From the NCBI RefSeq assembly GCF_018598555.1, contig NZ_JAHEWN010000007.1, positions 1-64,000 on the forward strand: DNA of 64,000 nucleotides, read 5' to 3'. A program made the position numbers and the translations under genes. Below are positions 31,833-40,634 of this stretch, in pieces. This DNA comes from Curtobacterium aurantiacum (GTDB taxonomy: Bacteria; Actinomycetota; Actinomycetes; Actinomycetales; Microbacteriaceae). Position 1 is the first letter of the stretch. Each line of letters opens with the position of its first letter. The notes under the pieces are model-generated. The model was not told where the DNA came from. It ran no database searches and worked only from the letters and a program-made list of their open reading frames with translations.

Positions 31833-32120
31833 TTACCAGTGCGGGGGGACGTCGCGCCGGAGCTGGTCGTCGTTCTCGCCGTCGCGGTGCCGGGCCGGTT
31901 CCGGCGGCGGCGCCGGGTCGTAGCCGTCCACCGGCTGGGTGGTGACGCGTCTGCGGCGCCGCACCGGGCCTCCCGGCTGGTCCGCCGTCTCGCCTCCGTC
32001 AGCGGCGGGGCGGACGGGAGGCGCGGCTGACGACACGTCGTCGGCCCGCGTCCACGTGCCCACCAGCTGGTCCGTCTCCGGCGTCACCGGACCGGCGGGC
32101 CGCGAGGCCCGGCGGCTCAT
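31833..32120 (-). CDS. Small hypothetical protein coupled to the large ATPase
   Basis: A 95-aa polar protein with no recognised domain, rich in Arg, Pro and Asp, probably disordered (central RRRRR stretch). Its ATG overlaps the stop of the upstream 1284-aa ATPase gene as ATGA, which supports it as a real, translationally coupled gene. Function unknown. Confidence 0.6.
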   Translation of the reverse strand: MSRRASRPAGPVTPETDQLVGTWTRADDVSSAAPPVRPAADGGETADQPGGPVRRRRRVTTQPVDGYDPAPPPEPARHRDGENDDQLRRDVPPHW

Positions 32121-35100
32121 CGGCGTGCGGGGATCGGGGGGATCGAGATCTCCTGCGTCGCGCCGCGGTCGACACCGAGCACGGCGGCGACGGTGTCGGC
32201 CACGCGGTCCGGGTCGGAGAACAGCTGGAACGCGTGCACGCGGACGTAGTGCCAACCGAGTCGACGGAGCACCTCGGGACGCAGGCGCAGGGACTCGCGC
32301 AGCGACCCCTTCACCAGCGACGCATCGGTCTCGATCGTGACGCACACCCCACCGTGCGCGGCGACGAGGCCGAGCTTGCCGCGGTGGCCGAGCGCGACCG
32401 GGATGCCGCGCATCTCGAGGCGCCGGGCCAGGTCGACGAGCAGCGGGTCGGAGTCGTCCGGCACGTACTCGGCGGTGGTACGGGCGCGGACCTCGGCCAG
32501 GATCTCGGCGAGGGCGACGGTGCCGTGGCCCATGCGCTCGGCCTCGATGTCCGAGGGCTGGAAGCACGTGACGATGACCATCGAACGACGGGCCCGGGTC
32601 ATCGCGACCGCCAGCAGCCGCTCGCCACCGGGCTTGCCGAGCGGACCGAAGTCGCGCAGCACGCGGCCGTGCGGGGTGCGGCCGTAGCCGATGGAGAACA
32701 CGACGCGGTCGCGGCTCTGCGCCACCGACTGCTCGAGCGTCGCCACGATGAACGGCTCGGCGCGGTCGCCGATGACGAACTCGGTGAGGTCCTTGTGCCC
32801 CTGGGCGGCGGTCAGCACGGCCTGCTCGACCCGCACGGCGTGCTTCGCCGACGCGGTGATGACCATGAGCGACTCGGTCGGACGGGTGCGGGCGTGGTCG
32901 ATGACGAGCCGGACCACGCGGTCCACCTCGGCGTCGACGCTCTCGACGGCACCGGACTCGGGGTCGGGCACGGCCTTGCCGTCGCTGACGTAGTCGAGCG
33001 CGATCGACCCGTGGCCGAGGAACGAGCCGGCCCAGGGCAGGGACTCGATCTTGCCGCCGTAGAAGCGACGGTTCACGAGCTCGGCGAGGTCCTCGCCGCC
33101 GGCACGGTACGACCGCGACAGGGACAGGGTCGGCAGCAGGGTGGAGAGCTTCGCCAGTGCCGAGTCGGCGTGGAACGCGTCGAGCGTGCCCTCGTCGACC
33201 TGCAGGGCACGGTGCTCGGGGTCCACGGCGATGCGGAACGGCGACGGCGTCTGGGTCACCGGGTCGCCGAACACGACGGTCTGGCGGGCACGGCGGACGG
33301 CACCGACGGTCTCCGCGATCGTCACGGCACCGGCGTCGACCAGGATCACGGTGTCGAAGGGCATGGTGTCGGCGATCTGCGGCACCTCGTACGGACTGGC
33401 GAGCCAGACGGGTGCGATCGACCGGGACAGGTGCGGTGCGGAGTCCTGCAGCAGACGCGAGGTGATCGCGCCGTCGCGGAGCTGGGTCTTGAGCGCCGTC
33501 GCTTCTTCGGGCCAGTCGACGAGACCGACCTTCCAGTTCTCGGCGAGCTGCCACGCAAGGCCCTGGGAGACCCCGGCCGCGTGGGCGTCGTCGACGAGTC
33601 GGAAGTCGGCCTCGACCCGGTCGAGCATGTCGGTGTTCGCACCGAGCAGGGCCCGGTCGGACTCGAGCATGGTCTCGAGGGCGGACTGCCACCAGGCGAG
33701 CTCGAGCTCGGCCGGCACCTGGACGTCCGGAACGTGCCGGTTCGCCAGGTCGGTGATGAGCGGCTCGAGCTGCAGGTCGCGCAGGGTCTGCATGAGCTCG
33801 GTGCGCTCCTGCAGGTTGTGCAGGACGTCGGACTCGGCGGCGAGCTCGGCGATGGTCGGGACGAGCTGGTCGATCGGGGTGTTCGCGAGCTGGCGGTCGC
33901 GCTCCGTGCGGCCCAGCGGCTCGTCGAGGCGCGCGAGGTCCTCGGCGACGTTCGAGAACAGCACCTGGACGTCGGCGATGCCGGTGGGCACCTCGGGGTT
34001 CACGCCGGCGGCGACGTAGCGCTGCCAGAGCACGCGCTGCTGCTGCACGCGGGTCAGGGCCTCGTGCAGGTCGGACACGTGCACGCCCGGACGGACGTAC
34101 TCACGGGCGAGCTTCTTAAGCCGGCGGCGGTTCGTCGACGACATCGGTGCGCCCTCGCCGCGGGGGGCGGTGGCGGCCACGAGCTCGGACACCGAGCGGT
34201 CGAAGACCACCGGCAGGAAGCGGTCGAGCGTGTCCCGGATCTCGGTGAGCAGGCGCAGGTAGATGCCGAGCTCGTTGATCGTCGTGAACTGGCGCATGTG
34301 CGTCGAGTTCACCAGGTCGTGGGCGCGGCGGAGCAGGGTCGGCAGGCCGTCGGCGTCGAGGTCCTTCGCGATGCGGTGGGCACGCTGGGCACCGTCGCTC
34401 GCTCCGAACTTCGCGCCGTACCAGGGCGAGTCGTCGGGGCCGTAGCGGAACTCACCGAGGTTCGCGGCGCTGACCATGGTCTCGGCGACGCGCGAGCGAC
34501 CCTCGACCATCGAGGCGACGGACTGCTTCGACAGGCGCGCGGTCGTCGAGGGGGCGACGGGCAGCAGCGACAGCCGGGACAGCTCCACCAGGCAGTCGAG
34601 CACCGAGACGCCGAAGTCCGGGTCCTTGCGGGTGAGCGAGCCGCGGTAGTCCTTCAGCACCTTGCGCAGCCGGACCAGGGCGTCGTCGACCTCGCGGAGG
34701 TTCGGACGAACGGCCTTCTCGTTGCGGGCGATGGCGCGGACGACGTCACGACGCAGGGTCGACGGCGTGACCGCGACCCCGGGCAGCTGGACCTCACCGA
34801 AGCGGGCGGCGATGCCCCGAAGGGTGGCGCGGCGCGGGCTCACGACGAGCACGCGCTTGTTCGCCGCCACCAGTCCGCCGAGGGCGTTCACGATGGTCTG
34901 CGTGCCACCGGTGCCCGGCAGGGTCTTCACGACGATGGAGTTGCCGGCCGTGATCTGCGCGATCACGTTCTCCTGCTCGTCGTCGGCGTCGAGCAGCAGC
35001 GTGTCGGTCTCGGGGCTGCGCTCGTCCGACGGGGTCTGCTCGACCGGGTGGTAGGACTGCTCGACCTGCCACTTCGCGCTCGGGTTGCCGGCCAGTGCGT

Positions 35101-35971
35101 CGAGCACGGGGTGGGACAGGTCGCCGGTGTCCTCGACCATGCCGGTCGCGACCTCGGCGAAGGTGGACACCACGAGCCGGGCGTGCACGGAGAAGCCGGG
35201 GATGTGCGCGGTCAGGCCACGCAGGCGGTCGATGACGGGGTTCGGCGTGAACGAGCCGTCCTGCTGTGCGAGGGCCACGAAGGACTGCGCGTCGAGGATC
35301 ACCCCGAACTGCTCGTGCAGCGCGTCGGCGAGGCCCGGGTTGAGCACCGGTTCGCCGAGCAGCCGCACCTCGAAGTCGCGTCCGTGCCGGCGGATCGCCA
35401 GGGGTCGCAGGAGCACCGGGCCGCGGAACTGCTCGTCGCCGTGCTTCCAGTCGGCCATGCCGATGCCGAGCTTCACGGCGTCGATGCCGCGCACCGTGGC
35501 GAGCTCGGTGCCCTTCGCCTCGACGTGTCCGGCGGCGACGCGGGCGGCACGGAGCGCCACCTCGTCGCGGATCAGGCTGGACAGCAGCGTCGTCTTGCCG
35601 GTGATGAACTGCGCGAGACCGCCCGGGTGGGTGGTCGAGAGCTCGATGCGTGCGCGCGGGTGGTCGCTGAAGTGCGTGAGCGGGCTCGTGCCGCCGACCC
35701 CGGTCAGCTGGGTGCGCCAGCCGTCCCACGTCGGTTCGGCCGCGTTGCCGGCCTGCAGTCGCGGGTCGCCGAGGCTGATCGCCTGCGGGCTCGTCATCTG
35801 CAGCTCCGGGCGGAGCGTGCGGTCCGGCTCGTCGTCGGTCCGTTCCTGGTCCACGTCCTGCTGCTCGTCTCGATCGTCATCGGGGCGCACGCGGGCACCC
35901 TCGACGGGGACGTCGTCGTTCACGTCGTCCTCACCGTCGGTCACCCTGTCCGCTCGCCACACATCCGACAC
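32117..35971 (-). CDS. Large helicase-like ATPase with MTES_1575-type nuclease-like C-terminus
   Basis: A 1284-aa protein of the actinobacterial DUF4011/AAA-helicase type. After a polar N-tail, a P-loop-like segment lies at about 346-360 (SIVVKTLPGTGGTQT), where the usual GTGKS/T has lost its lysine. The middle is helical. Helicase-like motifs follow: DTVILVDAGAVTIAE, RQTVVFGDPVTQTPS and motif VI AVAMTRARRSMVIVT. The last about 100 residues (LVDLARRLEMRGIPVAL, VCVTIETDAS, SLRLRPEVLRRLGWHYVRVHAFQLFSD in parts) match the REase-like MTES_1575 domain. The start is uncertain because the first 58 residues are low-complexity. Role unknown; nucleic-acid repair or defence are possible. Confidence 0.75.
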   Translation of the reverse strand: MSDVWRADRVTDGEDDVNDDVPVEGARVRPDDDRDEQQDVDQERTDDEPDRTLRPELQMTSPQAISLGDPRLQAGNAAEPTWDGWRTQLTGVGGTSPLTHFSDHPRARIELSTTHPGGLAQFITGKTTLLSSLIRDEVALRAARVAAGHVEAKGTELATVRGIDAVKLGIGMADWKHGDEQFRGPVLLRPLAIRRHGRDFEVRLLGEPVLNPGLADALHEQFGVILDAQSFVALAQQDGSFTPNPVIDRLRGLTAHIPGFSVHARLVVSTFAEVATGMVEDTGDLSHPVLDALAGNPSAKWQVEQSYHPVEQTPSDERSPETDTLLLDADDEQENVIAQITAGNSIVVKTLPGTGGTQTIVNALGGLVAANKRVLVVSPRRATLRGIAARFGEVQLPGVAVTPSTLRRDVVRAIARNEKAVRPNLREVDDALVRLRKVLKDYRGSLTRKDPDFGVSVLDCLVELSRLSLLPVAPSTTARLSKQSVASMVEGRSRVAETMVSAANLGEFRYGPDDSPWYGAKFGASDGAQRAHRIAKDLDADGLPTLLRRAHDLVNSTHMRQFTTINELGIYLRLLTEIRDTLDRFLPVVFDRSVSELVAATAPRGEGAPMSSTNRRRLKKLAREYVRPGVHVSDLHEALTRVQQQRVLWQRYVAAGVNPEVPTGIADVQVLFSNVAEDLARLDEPLGRTERDRQLANTPIDQLVPTIAELAAESDVLHNLQERTELMQTLRDLQLEPLITDLANRHVPDVQVPAELELAWWQSALETMLESDRALLGANTDMLDRVEADFRLVDDAHAAGVSQGLAWQLAENWKVGLVDWPEEATALKTQLRDGAITSRLLQDSAPHLSRSIAPVWLASPYEVPQIADTMPFDTVILVDAGAVTIAETVGAVRRARQTVVFGDPVTQTPSPFRIAVDPEHRALQVDEGTLDAFHADSALAKLSTLLPTLSLSRSYRAGGEDLAELVNRRFYGGKIESLPWAGSFLGHGSIALDYVSDGKAVPDPESGAVESVDAEVDRVVRLVIDHARTRPTESLMVITASAKHAVRVEQAVLTAAQGHKDLTEFVIGDRAEPFIVATLEQSVAQSRDRVVFSIGYGRTPHGRVLRDFGPLGKPGGERLLAVAMTRARRSMVIVTCFQPSDIEAERMGHGTVALAEILAEVRARTTAEYVPDDSDPLLVDLARRLEMRGIPVALGHRGKLGLVAAHGGVCVTIETDASLVKGSLRESLRLRPEVLRRLGWHYVRVHAFQLFSDPDRVADTVAAVLGVDRGATQEISIPPIPARR

Positions 35972-36129
35972 TGTAGGCGGAACCGGACGGCCTCTCTGGC
36001 AATGAACCGAGGTTTCGGGGTTTCCGCACGGACCCGACCGCCGTCCGGCCCGACGTGCGCCGCCGTCCGACCAGCCGTGCGGCGCGTCCGATCAGACGTT
36101 CGTCCCGTCCGGTGTGGTACCAACGGGGC

Positions 36130-37002
36130 ATGGCCATCGACGACCGCACCGCTCCGTCCGCCCCCACGCCGAACCGGCGTCGATCGGTCCCCGCCGAGAT
36201 CTCGCGCTCCTGGCTGCTGGTCTCCGGCACGGCGACCGACCGGTTCGAGAAGTCACAGCGGTCCCGCGCCGACCAGATCATCCTGGACATCGAGGACGCC
36301 GTCGACCCGGCCGCGAAGCCCTCGGCTCGGCAGGGCGTCGCCGCCTGGCTCGCCGGTGGCGGTGAGGCCTGGGTGCGCATCAACGACGTCACGACGGACT
36401 TCTGGGCCGACGACGTCGAGGAGCTCCGCGGCCTGCCCGGGCTGCAGGGCGTCATGCTCGCGAAGACCGAGTCCCCGGCGCAGGTCACCGACACGTGGCA
36501 CCGGCTCGGTGGGCAGACGCCCGTGATCGCCCTGGTCGAGTCGGCACTCGGCATCGAGGAGTCGGTCTCGATCGCGAGGGCCCAGGGTGCGTTCCGCCTG
36601 GCGTTCGGCTCGGGCGACTACCGGCGCGACACCGGCACGAGCGCCGACACCCTCGCGATGGCGTACCCGCGGTCGAAGCTGGTGGTCGCATCGCGCGTCG
36701 GCGGCCTGCCCGGTCCGATCGACGGCCCCACGGTCGGGTCGTCGCACCCGATCCTCCGCGAGCAGTCGCAGGTGGCCGTGTCGCTCGGTCTGACCGGCAA
36801 GCTCTGCCTCGACACCGAGCAGCTCCCCGTCATCAACGAGGTCATCTCCCCCACGCCGACCGACGTCGCCTGGGCGCAGGACTTCCTCGACGACTTCGAG
36901 GCCCGAGGCCGGGTCATCCGCGACGGATCCGACCTGCCGCGACTCGGTCGGGCGCAGAAGATCCAGCGCCTCGCACAGGCGTTCGGGGTCGAGGCGCGGT
37001 AG
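36130..37002 (+). CDS. HpcH/HpaI aldolase / citrate lyase beta-like protein
   Basis: A 290-aa TIM-barrel protein of the CitE family acting on CoA esters or small acids. Seen motifs: SWLLVSGTATDRFEKS, DQIILDIEDAVDP (metal-binding Glu/Asp), VRINDV, and VIALVESALGI for the second metal residue, then a GSGDYRRDTG segment. Start at ATG 36130 from family length; a weak TACCAA -10 lies 6 nt before. Followed after 10 nt by a small membrane-protein gene. Confidence 0.8.
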   Translation: MAIDDRTAPSAPTPNRRRSVPAEISRSWLLVSGTATDRFEKSQRSRADQIILDIEDAVDPAAKPSARQGVAAWLAGGGEAWVRINDVTTDFWADDVEELRGLPGLQGVMLAKTESPAQVTDTWHRLGGQTPVIALVESALGIEESVSIARAQGAFRLAFGSGDYRRDTGTSADTLAMAYPRSKLVVASRVGGLPGPIDGPTVGSSHPILREQSQVAVSLGLTGKLCLDTEQLPVINEVISPTPTDVAWAQDFLDDFEARGRVIRDGSDLPRLGRAQKIQRLAQAFGVEAR

Positions 37003-37012
37003 GACTGCACGC

Positions 37013-37480
37013 ATGACCTGGTCCAACGTCCCCGGCCCTCCGCCGCAGTCCTCCTCCGGTTCCACGGACGCACAGCGCGCCGCGTGGGAGCGCGGCGGCA
37101 CCACGTTGTTCCCGCCGGCGAAGCTCGCCGACCGGATCTCGACGGTGCTGCTCCTGGTGTTCGGTGCCGTCATGACCGCGATCACGACGGTCGTCGGCAT
37201 CATCGCGGTCGCCTCGGCCACGGCGGAGTGCGACGCCTCGTCGGGCTGCACGCCCGGCGGGTACTTCGGTGGCGCCGCCATCGCGGTCGGCGGTGCCTTC
37301 GTCATCGGGGTCGCGACGATCGTGCTGTCGATCGGTGCGTGGATCCGCCGGAAGCCGTCGTGGTGGATCGCCGCGATCGGCTTCGTGCTCGCGATCGTCG
37401 TCATCGCCTGGGGCGGCGTCGTGTTCGCGAACGCCGTCGACGACGGTTCCGCCGCGTCGTCGGTGTCAGCCAGCGCCTGA
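37013..37480 (+). CDS. Small integral membrane protein
   Basis: A 155-aa protein with a Pro/Ser-rich cytoplasmic N-terminus and four hydrophobic segments (about 43-66, 83-105, 110-130 and 115-145 partly overlapping in prediction). No family recognised. Probably co-transcribed with the upstream aldolase-like gene. Ends at a 38-bp palindrome. Confidence 0.7.
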   Translation: MTWSNVPGPPPQSSSGSTDAQRAAWERGGTTLFPPAKLADRISTVLLLVFGAVMTAITTVVGIIAVASATAECDASSGCTPGGYFGGAAIAVGGAFVIGVATIVLSIGAWIRRKPSWWIAAIGFVLAIVVIAWGGVVFANAVDDGSAASSVSASA

Positions 37481-37504
37481 CCGGCGCGCACCGGCACCAC
37501 GCTT

Positions 37505-37542
37505 CGGACAGGACACGCGTCGATCGACGCGTGTCCTGTCCG
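37505..37542 (+). terminator. 38-bp perfect palindrome, terminator
   Basis: Arms CGGACAGGACACGCGTCGA and its exact reverse complement join with no loop bases beyond the central pairs. It follows the membrane-protein gene by 24 nt. The stretch 37559-37610 holds a second, weaker inverted repeat with GGCCTGGAGGC and GGGCCTCCAG. Confidence 0.65.
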
Positions 37543-37670
37543 AGAACGTGTGTGCGTTCCGGCCTGGAGGCGCGGGGCGGGGCCGCCACGGGCCTCCAGT
37601 CCGCCGGTCGGTCACCGCCACGGCGTCGTCACCTGGGCGTGCGGGCGCATGCCCGGCGCATGCTGGGCCG

Positions 37671-38549
37671 ATGAAGCAACGAGTCATCGGAGACGTGTCC
37701 GTCAGTGCCGTCGGTCTGGGCGGGATGCCCATGTCGATCGAGGGCCGACCGGACGAACGTCAGGCCATCGCCACCATCCACGCAGCGCTCGAGAACGGTG
37801 TCACGCTCATCGACACCGCCGACGCCTACCACCTGGGCGGGCACGACGAGGTGGGGCACAACGAGGAGCTCATCGCGCGGGCCGTCCGGGAGTTCCACGA
37901 CGACACCTCGGACGTCCTCATCGCGACGAAGGGCGGACACCTGCGTCCCGAAGCCGGCAACTGGGCGCAGAACGGGCACCCGGAGTACCTCAAGGAGGCC
38001 GCGAAGGCCTCGGCGAAGCGGCTCGGCGTCGAGACCATCGGGCTCTACCAGTTCCACCGTCCGGACCCGGCGGTCCCGTACGCCGAGTCGATCGGGGCAC
38101 TCGCCGAGCTGCTCGACGAGGGCGTCATCCGGATGGCGGGCATCTCGAACGCCGACCCGGACCAGATCCGCACCGCGAACGAGGTGCTCGGCGGCCGCCT
38201 GGCCTCGGTGCAGAACCAGTACTCGCCGAAGTTCCGGTCGAGCGAGCCGGAACTCGAGCTGTGCGACGAGCTCGGCATCGCCTTCCTGCCGTGGAGCCCC
38301 CTCGGCGGCATCGGGAGCGCGGCCGACCTCGGCACCGCGTTCGAGGACTTCGCGTACATCGCCCGCGACCGTGGTGTCACCCCGCAGGTCATCGCGCTGG
38401 CGTGGGAGCTGCAGAAGAGCGACGTCGTCGTGCCGATCCCCGGGGCGTCCCGCCCGCAGTCGATCCTGAACTCGCTCACGGCACCGACCGTGCGCCTGCG
38501 TCCGGAGGACGTCGCGCGGCTCGACGCGTCCCAGCCCGCGGCCGTCTGA
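37671..38549 (+). CDS. Aldo/keto reductase
   Basis: NADPH-dependent oxidoreductase, 292 aa. Family residues: Asp and Tyr in LIDTADAYHLGG (about 43-54), Lys in LIATKGGHL, His in YQFHRP, and the C-terminal cofactor segment VVPIPGASRPQSILNSL. Substrate not readable. No operon partner. Confidence 0.88.
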   Translation: MKQRVIGDVSVSAVGLGGMPMSIEGRPDERQAIATIHAALENGVTLIDTADAYHLGGHDEVGHNEELIARAVREFHDDTSDVLIATKGGHLRPEAGNWAQNGHPEYLKEAAKASAKRLGVETIGLYQFHRPDPAVPYAESIGALAELLDEGVIRMAGISNADPDQIRTANEVLGGRLASVQNQYSPKFRSSEPELELCDELGIAFLPWSPLGGIGSAADLGTAFEDFAYIARDRGVTPQVIALAWELQKSDVVVPIPGASRPQSILNSLTAPTVRLRPEDVARLDASQPAAV

Positions 38550-38565
38550 CCAGGCCCCGGCAGAC

Positions 38566-38607
38566 ACGACGCCCCGCCGCTCCTGTGGAGGAGGGACGGG
38601 GCGTCGT
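38566..38607. terminator. Bidirectional terminator between convergent genes
   Basis: ACGACGCCCCG (38566-38576) pairs with CGGGGCGTCGT (38597-38607) around a 20-nt loop that holds a further CTCC/GGAG pair. Located between the aldo/keto reductase gene and the lipoprotein pair. Confidence 0.7.
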
Positions 38608-38633
38608 CGTGTGCCGTGCGGTTCCGGCGTCGC

Positions 38634-39113
38634 TCAGCTCTTGGCGGGGCAGACCGCCGAGACCTGGTCGAGCGTGGTCTGCACCTCGGTCTGGGCCGTC
38701 TTGACCTCGGCCGAGTCCTCGGCCGCACCGGAGCGGATGGCGGAGCTGTAGCCCTTCGCCGCGCCGGAGAAGTCCTCGAACGTGTCGTGCACCTGATCGT
38801 TCGAGACCTTGGTCAGCGCCGAGTCGATGCGCTGGACGAACTCCTCGATGAGCGCCGCGCGGGCCTTCGGTTCGGCCGGGGCCGAGTTCGAACCCTGCTC
38901 CTTGAGGAACGACGCGAGTTCGTTCTCGAGCAGGGAGCAGGCTTCCTGCTTGCTCTGTGCGGGTGCTGCCGCGGCGGTCTTCGACGCCGAGGGTGCGCTG
39001 GACGACCCCGAGTCGCCGCCGGACGATCCGCCGTCGGACGAGCCGCCCGAGCAGCCGGCGAGCAGCGTGAGCGCGAGGCCGGCGGTGGCCAGTGCGGTGA
39101 GTGTGCGGCGCAT
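38634..39113 (-). CDS. Lipoprotein, second of a tandem pair
   Basis: A 159-aa predicted lipoprotein: signal TLTALATAGLALTLLAGC with lipobox LLAGC near residue 21, then a Gly/Ser linker and a helical domain with cysteines in KQEACSLLENEL and SAVCPAKS that could pair. No family recognised. Its ATG shares a base with the stop of the upstream lipoprotein gene (TGATG). The signal-peptide DNA is nearly identical to that of the partner. Confidence 0.75.
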   Translation of the reverse strand: MRRTLTALATAGLALTLLAGCSGGSSDGGSSGGDSGSSSAPSASKTAAAAPAQSKQEACSLLENELASFLKEQGSNSAPAEPKARAALIEEFVQRIDSALTKVSNDQVHDTFEDFSGAAKGYSSAIRSGAAEDSAEVKTAQTEVQTTLDQVSAVCPAKS

Positions 39114-39520
39114 CAGGAGTTGCACTCCTTCTGGAAGGCGTTGCCGGCGTCCTGCACCTTGGTGCTGGACTTCGTCAGGGCCGAGACGTCGGCCGACTGC
39201 GGGTCGTTCGCGATGTCCTCGATGTCGTCGACCAGGTCGCCGTAGGCTTCCTCGAAGGCCTCGCCCTTGGTCTTCAGGTCGTCGTCCGACAGGTCGTCGA
39301 CGCCGTCGGAGATCTTCTCGTCGAGCTCCTTGAGCTTCGTGACGGCCGCGTCCGGGTCGGACTGCAGGTTGGCGGCCTCGGACTGGACGCCCTGGGCTGC
39401 GGACTTGACGGTCTTCTCGAACTGCGTGCACTGGTCGGCCTTGGACGGCCCGGTGGAGCAGCCGGCGAGCAGCGTGAGCGCGAGGCCGGCGGTGGCCAGC
39501 GCGATGAGCTTCTTGGGCAT
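39113..39520 (-). CDS. Lipoprotein, first of a tandem pair
   Basis: A 135-aa predicted lipoprotein: MPKKLIALATAGLALTLLAGC with lipobox near residue 21, then a helical domain starting at CTQFEKTVKSAAQG and ending KECNS. The two outer cysteines mirror those of the next protein, suggesting the pair arose by duplication. Function unknown. Confidence 0.75.
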   Translation of the reverse strand: MPKKLIALATAGLALTLLAGCSTGPSKADQCTQFEKTVKSAAQGVQSEAANLQSDPDAAVTKLKELDEKISDGVDDLSDDDLKTKGEAFEEAYGDLVDDIEDIANDPQSADVSALTKSSTKVQDAGNAFQKECNS

Positions 39521-39655
39521 GGTTGGGGGTCCCCCTCGATCTGTCCGCACTCCCCCGGATGAGGTGCAGATCCGTCATCGAGCGTACAGGGAAGATCCAC
39601 AGGGAGACCGGCCGGGTCGTGGGCTCCCGATGACCAGCCCGCGGGACTCGGCGCG

Positions 39656-39661
39656 TACCGT
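39656..39661 (+). promoter_or_regulatory. -10 box (leaderless) of the quinone oxidoreductase gene
   Basis: TACCGT ends 7 nt before the ATG at 39669. Confidence 0.4.
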
Positions 39662-39668
39662 CGAGGGC

Positions 39669-40634
39669 ATGCGCGCCATCACGTTCGACGACACGTCCAT
39701 GTCCGTCACCGACCTGCCCGACCCGGAACCCGGCACGGACGAGGTCCTGATCGAGGTCGCCGCGTCCGGTGTCAACAACGCGGACCTGCAGCAGCGCGCA
39801 GGGAACTACCCGCCGCCGCCCGGGGCCTCGGAGGTCCTGGGGCTCGAGGTCTCCGGCACGGTGCGGGCCGTCGGTGCAGGGGTCGCTTCCGTGGCCGTGG
39901 GCGACCGGGTGTGCGCGCTGCTCTCCGGTGGCGGGTACGCGTCACTCGTCGTCGCCCCGGTCGCCCAGGTGCTCCCGGTCCCCGACGGCGTCGGCCTCGT
40001 CGAGGCCGCCGGTCTGCCCGAGGCGGCCTGCACGGTGTACTCCAACATCGGCATGCTCGCCGGGCTCCGGCCCGGGCAGACACTCCTGGTGCACGGCGGC
40101 ACGGGTGGCATGGGGTCGCACGCCGTGCTGTGGGCGAAGGCCCTCGGTGCGACGGTGATCGCGACGAGCGGCGGCGAACGCAAGGTCGCCGCGTCCCGTG
40201 ACCTCGGTGCCGACCTGGTGATCGACCACCGCACGGAGGACTTCGTGGAGCACGTCCTGGCGTTCACCGACGGGGTCGGCGTCGACGTGGTGCTCGACGT
40301 CGTCGGGCCGTCCTACCTGGAGCGGAACCTGCGGGCACTCGCCCCGAACGGGCACATCGCGGTCATCGCCTCGGGCAGCGGCCGCACCGCCGAGCTCGAC
40401 TTCGGGGTGCTGATGCGCAAGCGCGCGTCGATCAGCGGGACGACCCTGCGTGCACGGCCGCTCGCCGAGAAGGCCGCGATCGTCGCCGCCGTCCGAGAAC
40501 ACGTCTGGCCCTTCGTCGCCGACGGCAGCGTCCGCCCGGTCATCGACTCCGTGCTGCCGCTCACCGAGGTCGAGGAGGCCCACCGTCGCGTGCGCGACGG
40601 CGAGGTGGTCGGCAAGGTGCTGCTGACGCCCTAG
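39669..40634 (+). CDS. NAD(P)H:quinone oxidoreductase, medium-chain type
   Basis: Zinc-free MDR enzyme, 321 aa. Seen: GVNNADLQQRAGNYPPPPGAS, VLGLEVSGTVRAVG, the nucleotide-binding LLVHGGTGGMGSHAVLWAKALGA, and DVVLDVVGPSYLERNL. It resembles TP53I3/PIG3-type quinone reductases. ATG at 39669 has a TACCGT -10 box 7 nt before it, preferred over an ATG at 39630. Its stop codon overlaps that of the convergent ABC gene in a shared CTAG. Confidence 0.88.
   Translation: MRAITFDDTSMSVTDLPDPEPGTDEVLIEVAASGVNNADLQQRAGNYPPPPGASEVLGLEVSGTVRAVGAGVASVAVGDRVCALLSGGGYASLVVAPVAQVLPVPDGVGLVEAAGLPEAACTVYSNIGMLAGLRPGQTLLVHGGTGGMGSHAVLWAKALGATVIATSGGERKVAASRDLGADLVIDHRTEDFVEHVLAFTDGVGVDVVLDVVGPSYLERNLRALAPNGHIAVIASGSGRTAELDFGVLMRKRASISGTTLRARPLAEKAAIVAAVREHVWPFVADGSVRPVIDSVLPLTEVEEAHRRVRDGEVVGKVLLTP

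Noticed and set aside
32234-36526. 1430-aa open frame on the plus strand
   Set aside because: Antisense to the helicase-like gene; low-complexity Val/Asp/Glu/Arg composition with no domain. A mirror of a high-GC gene.
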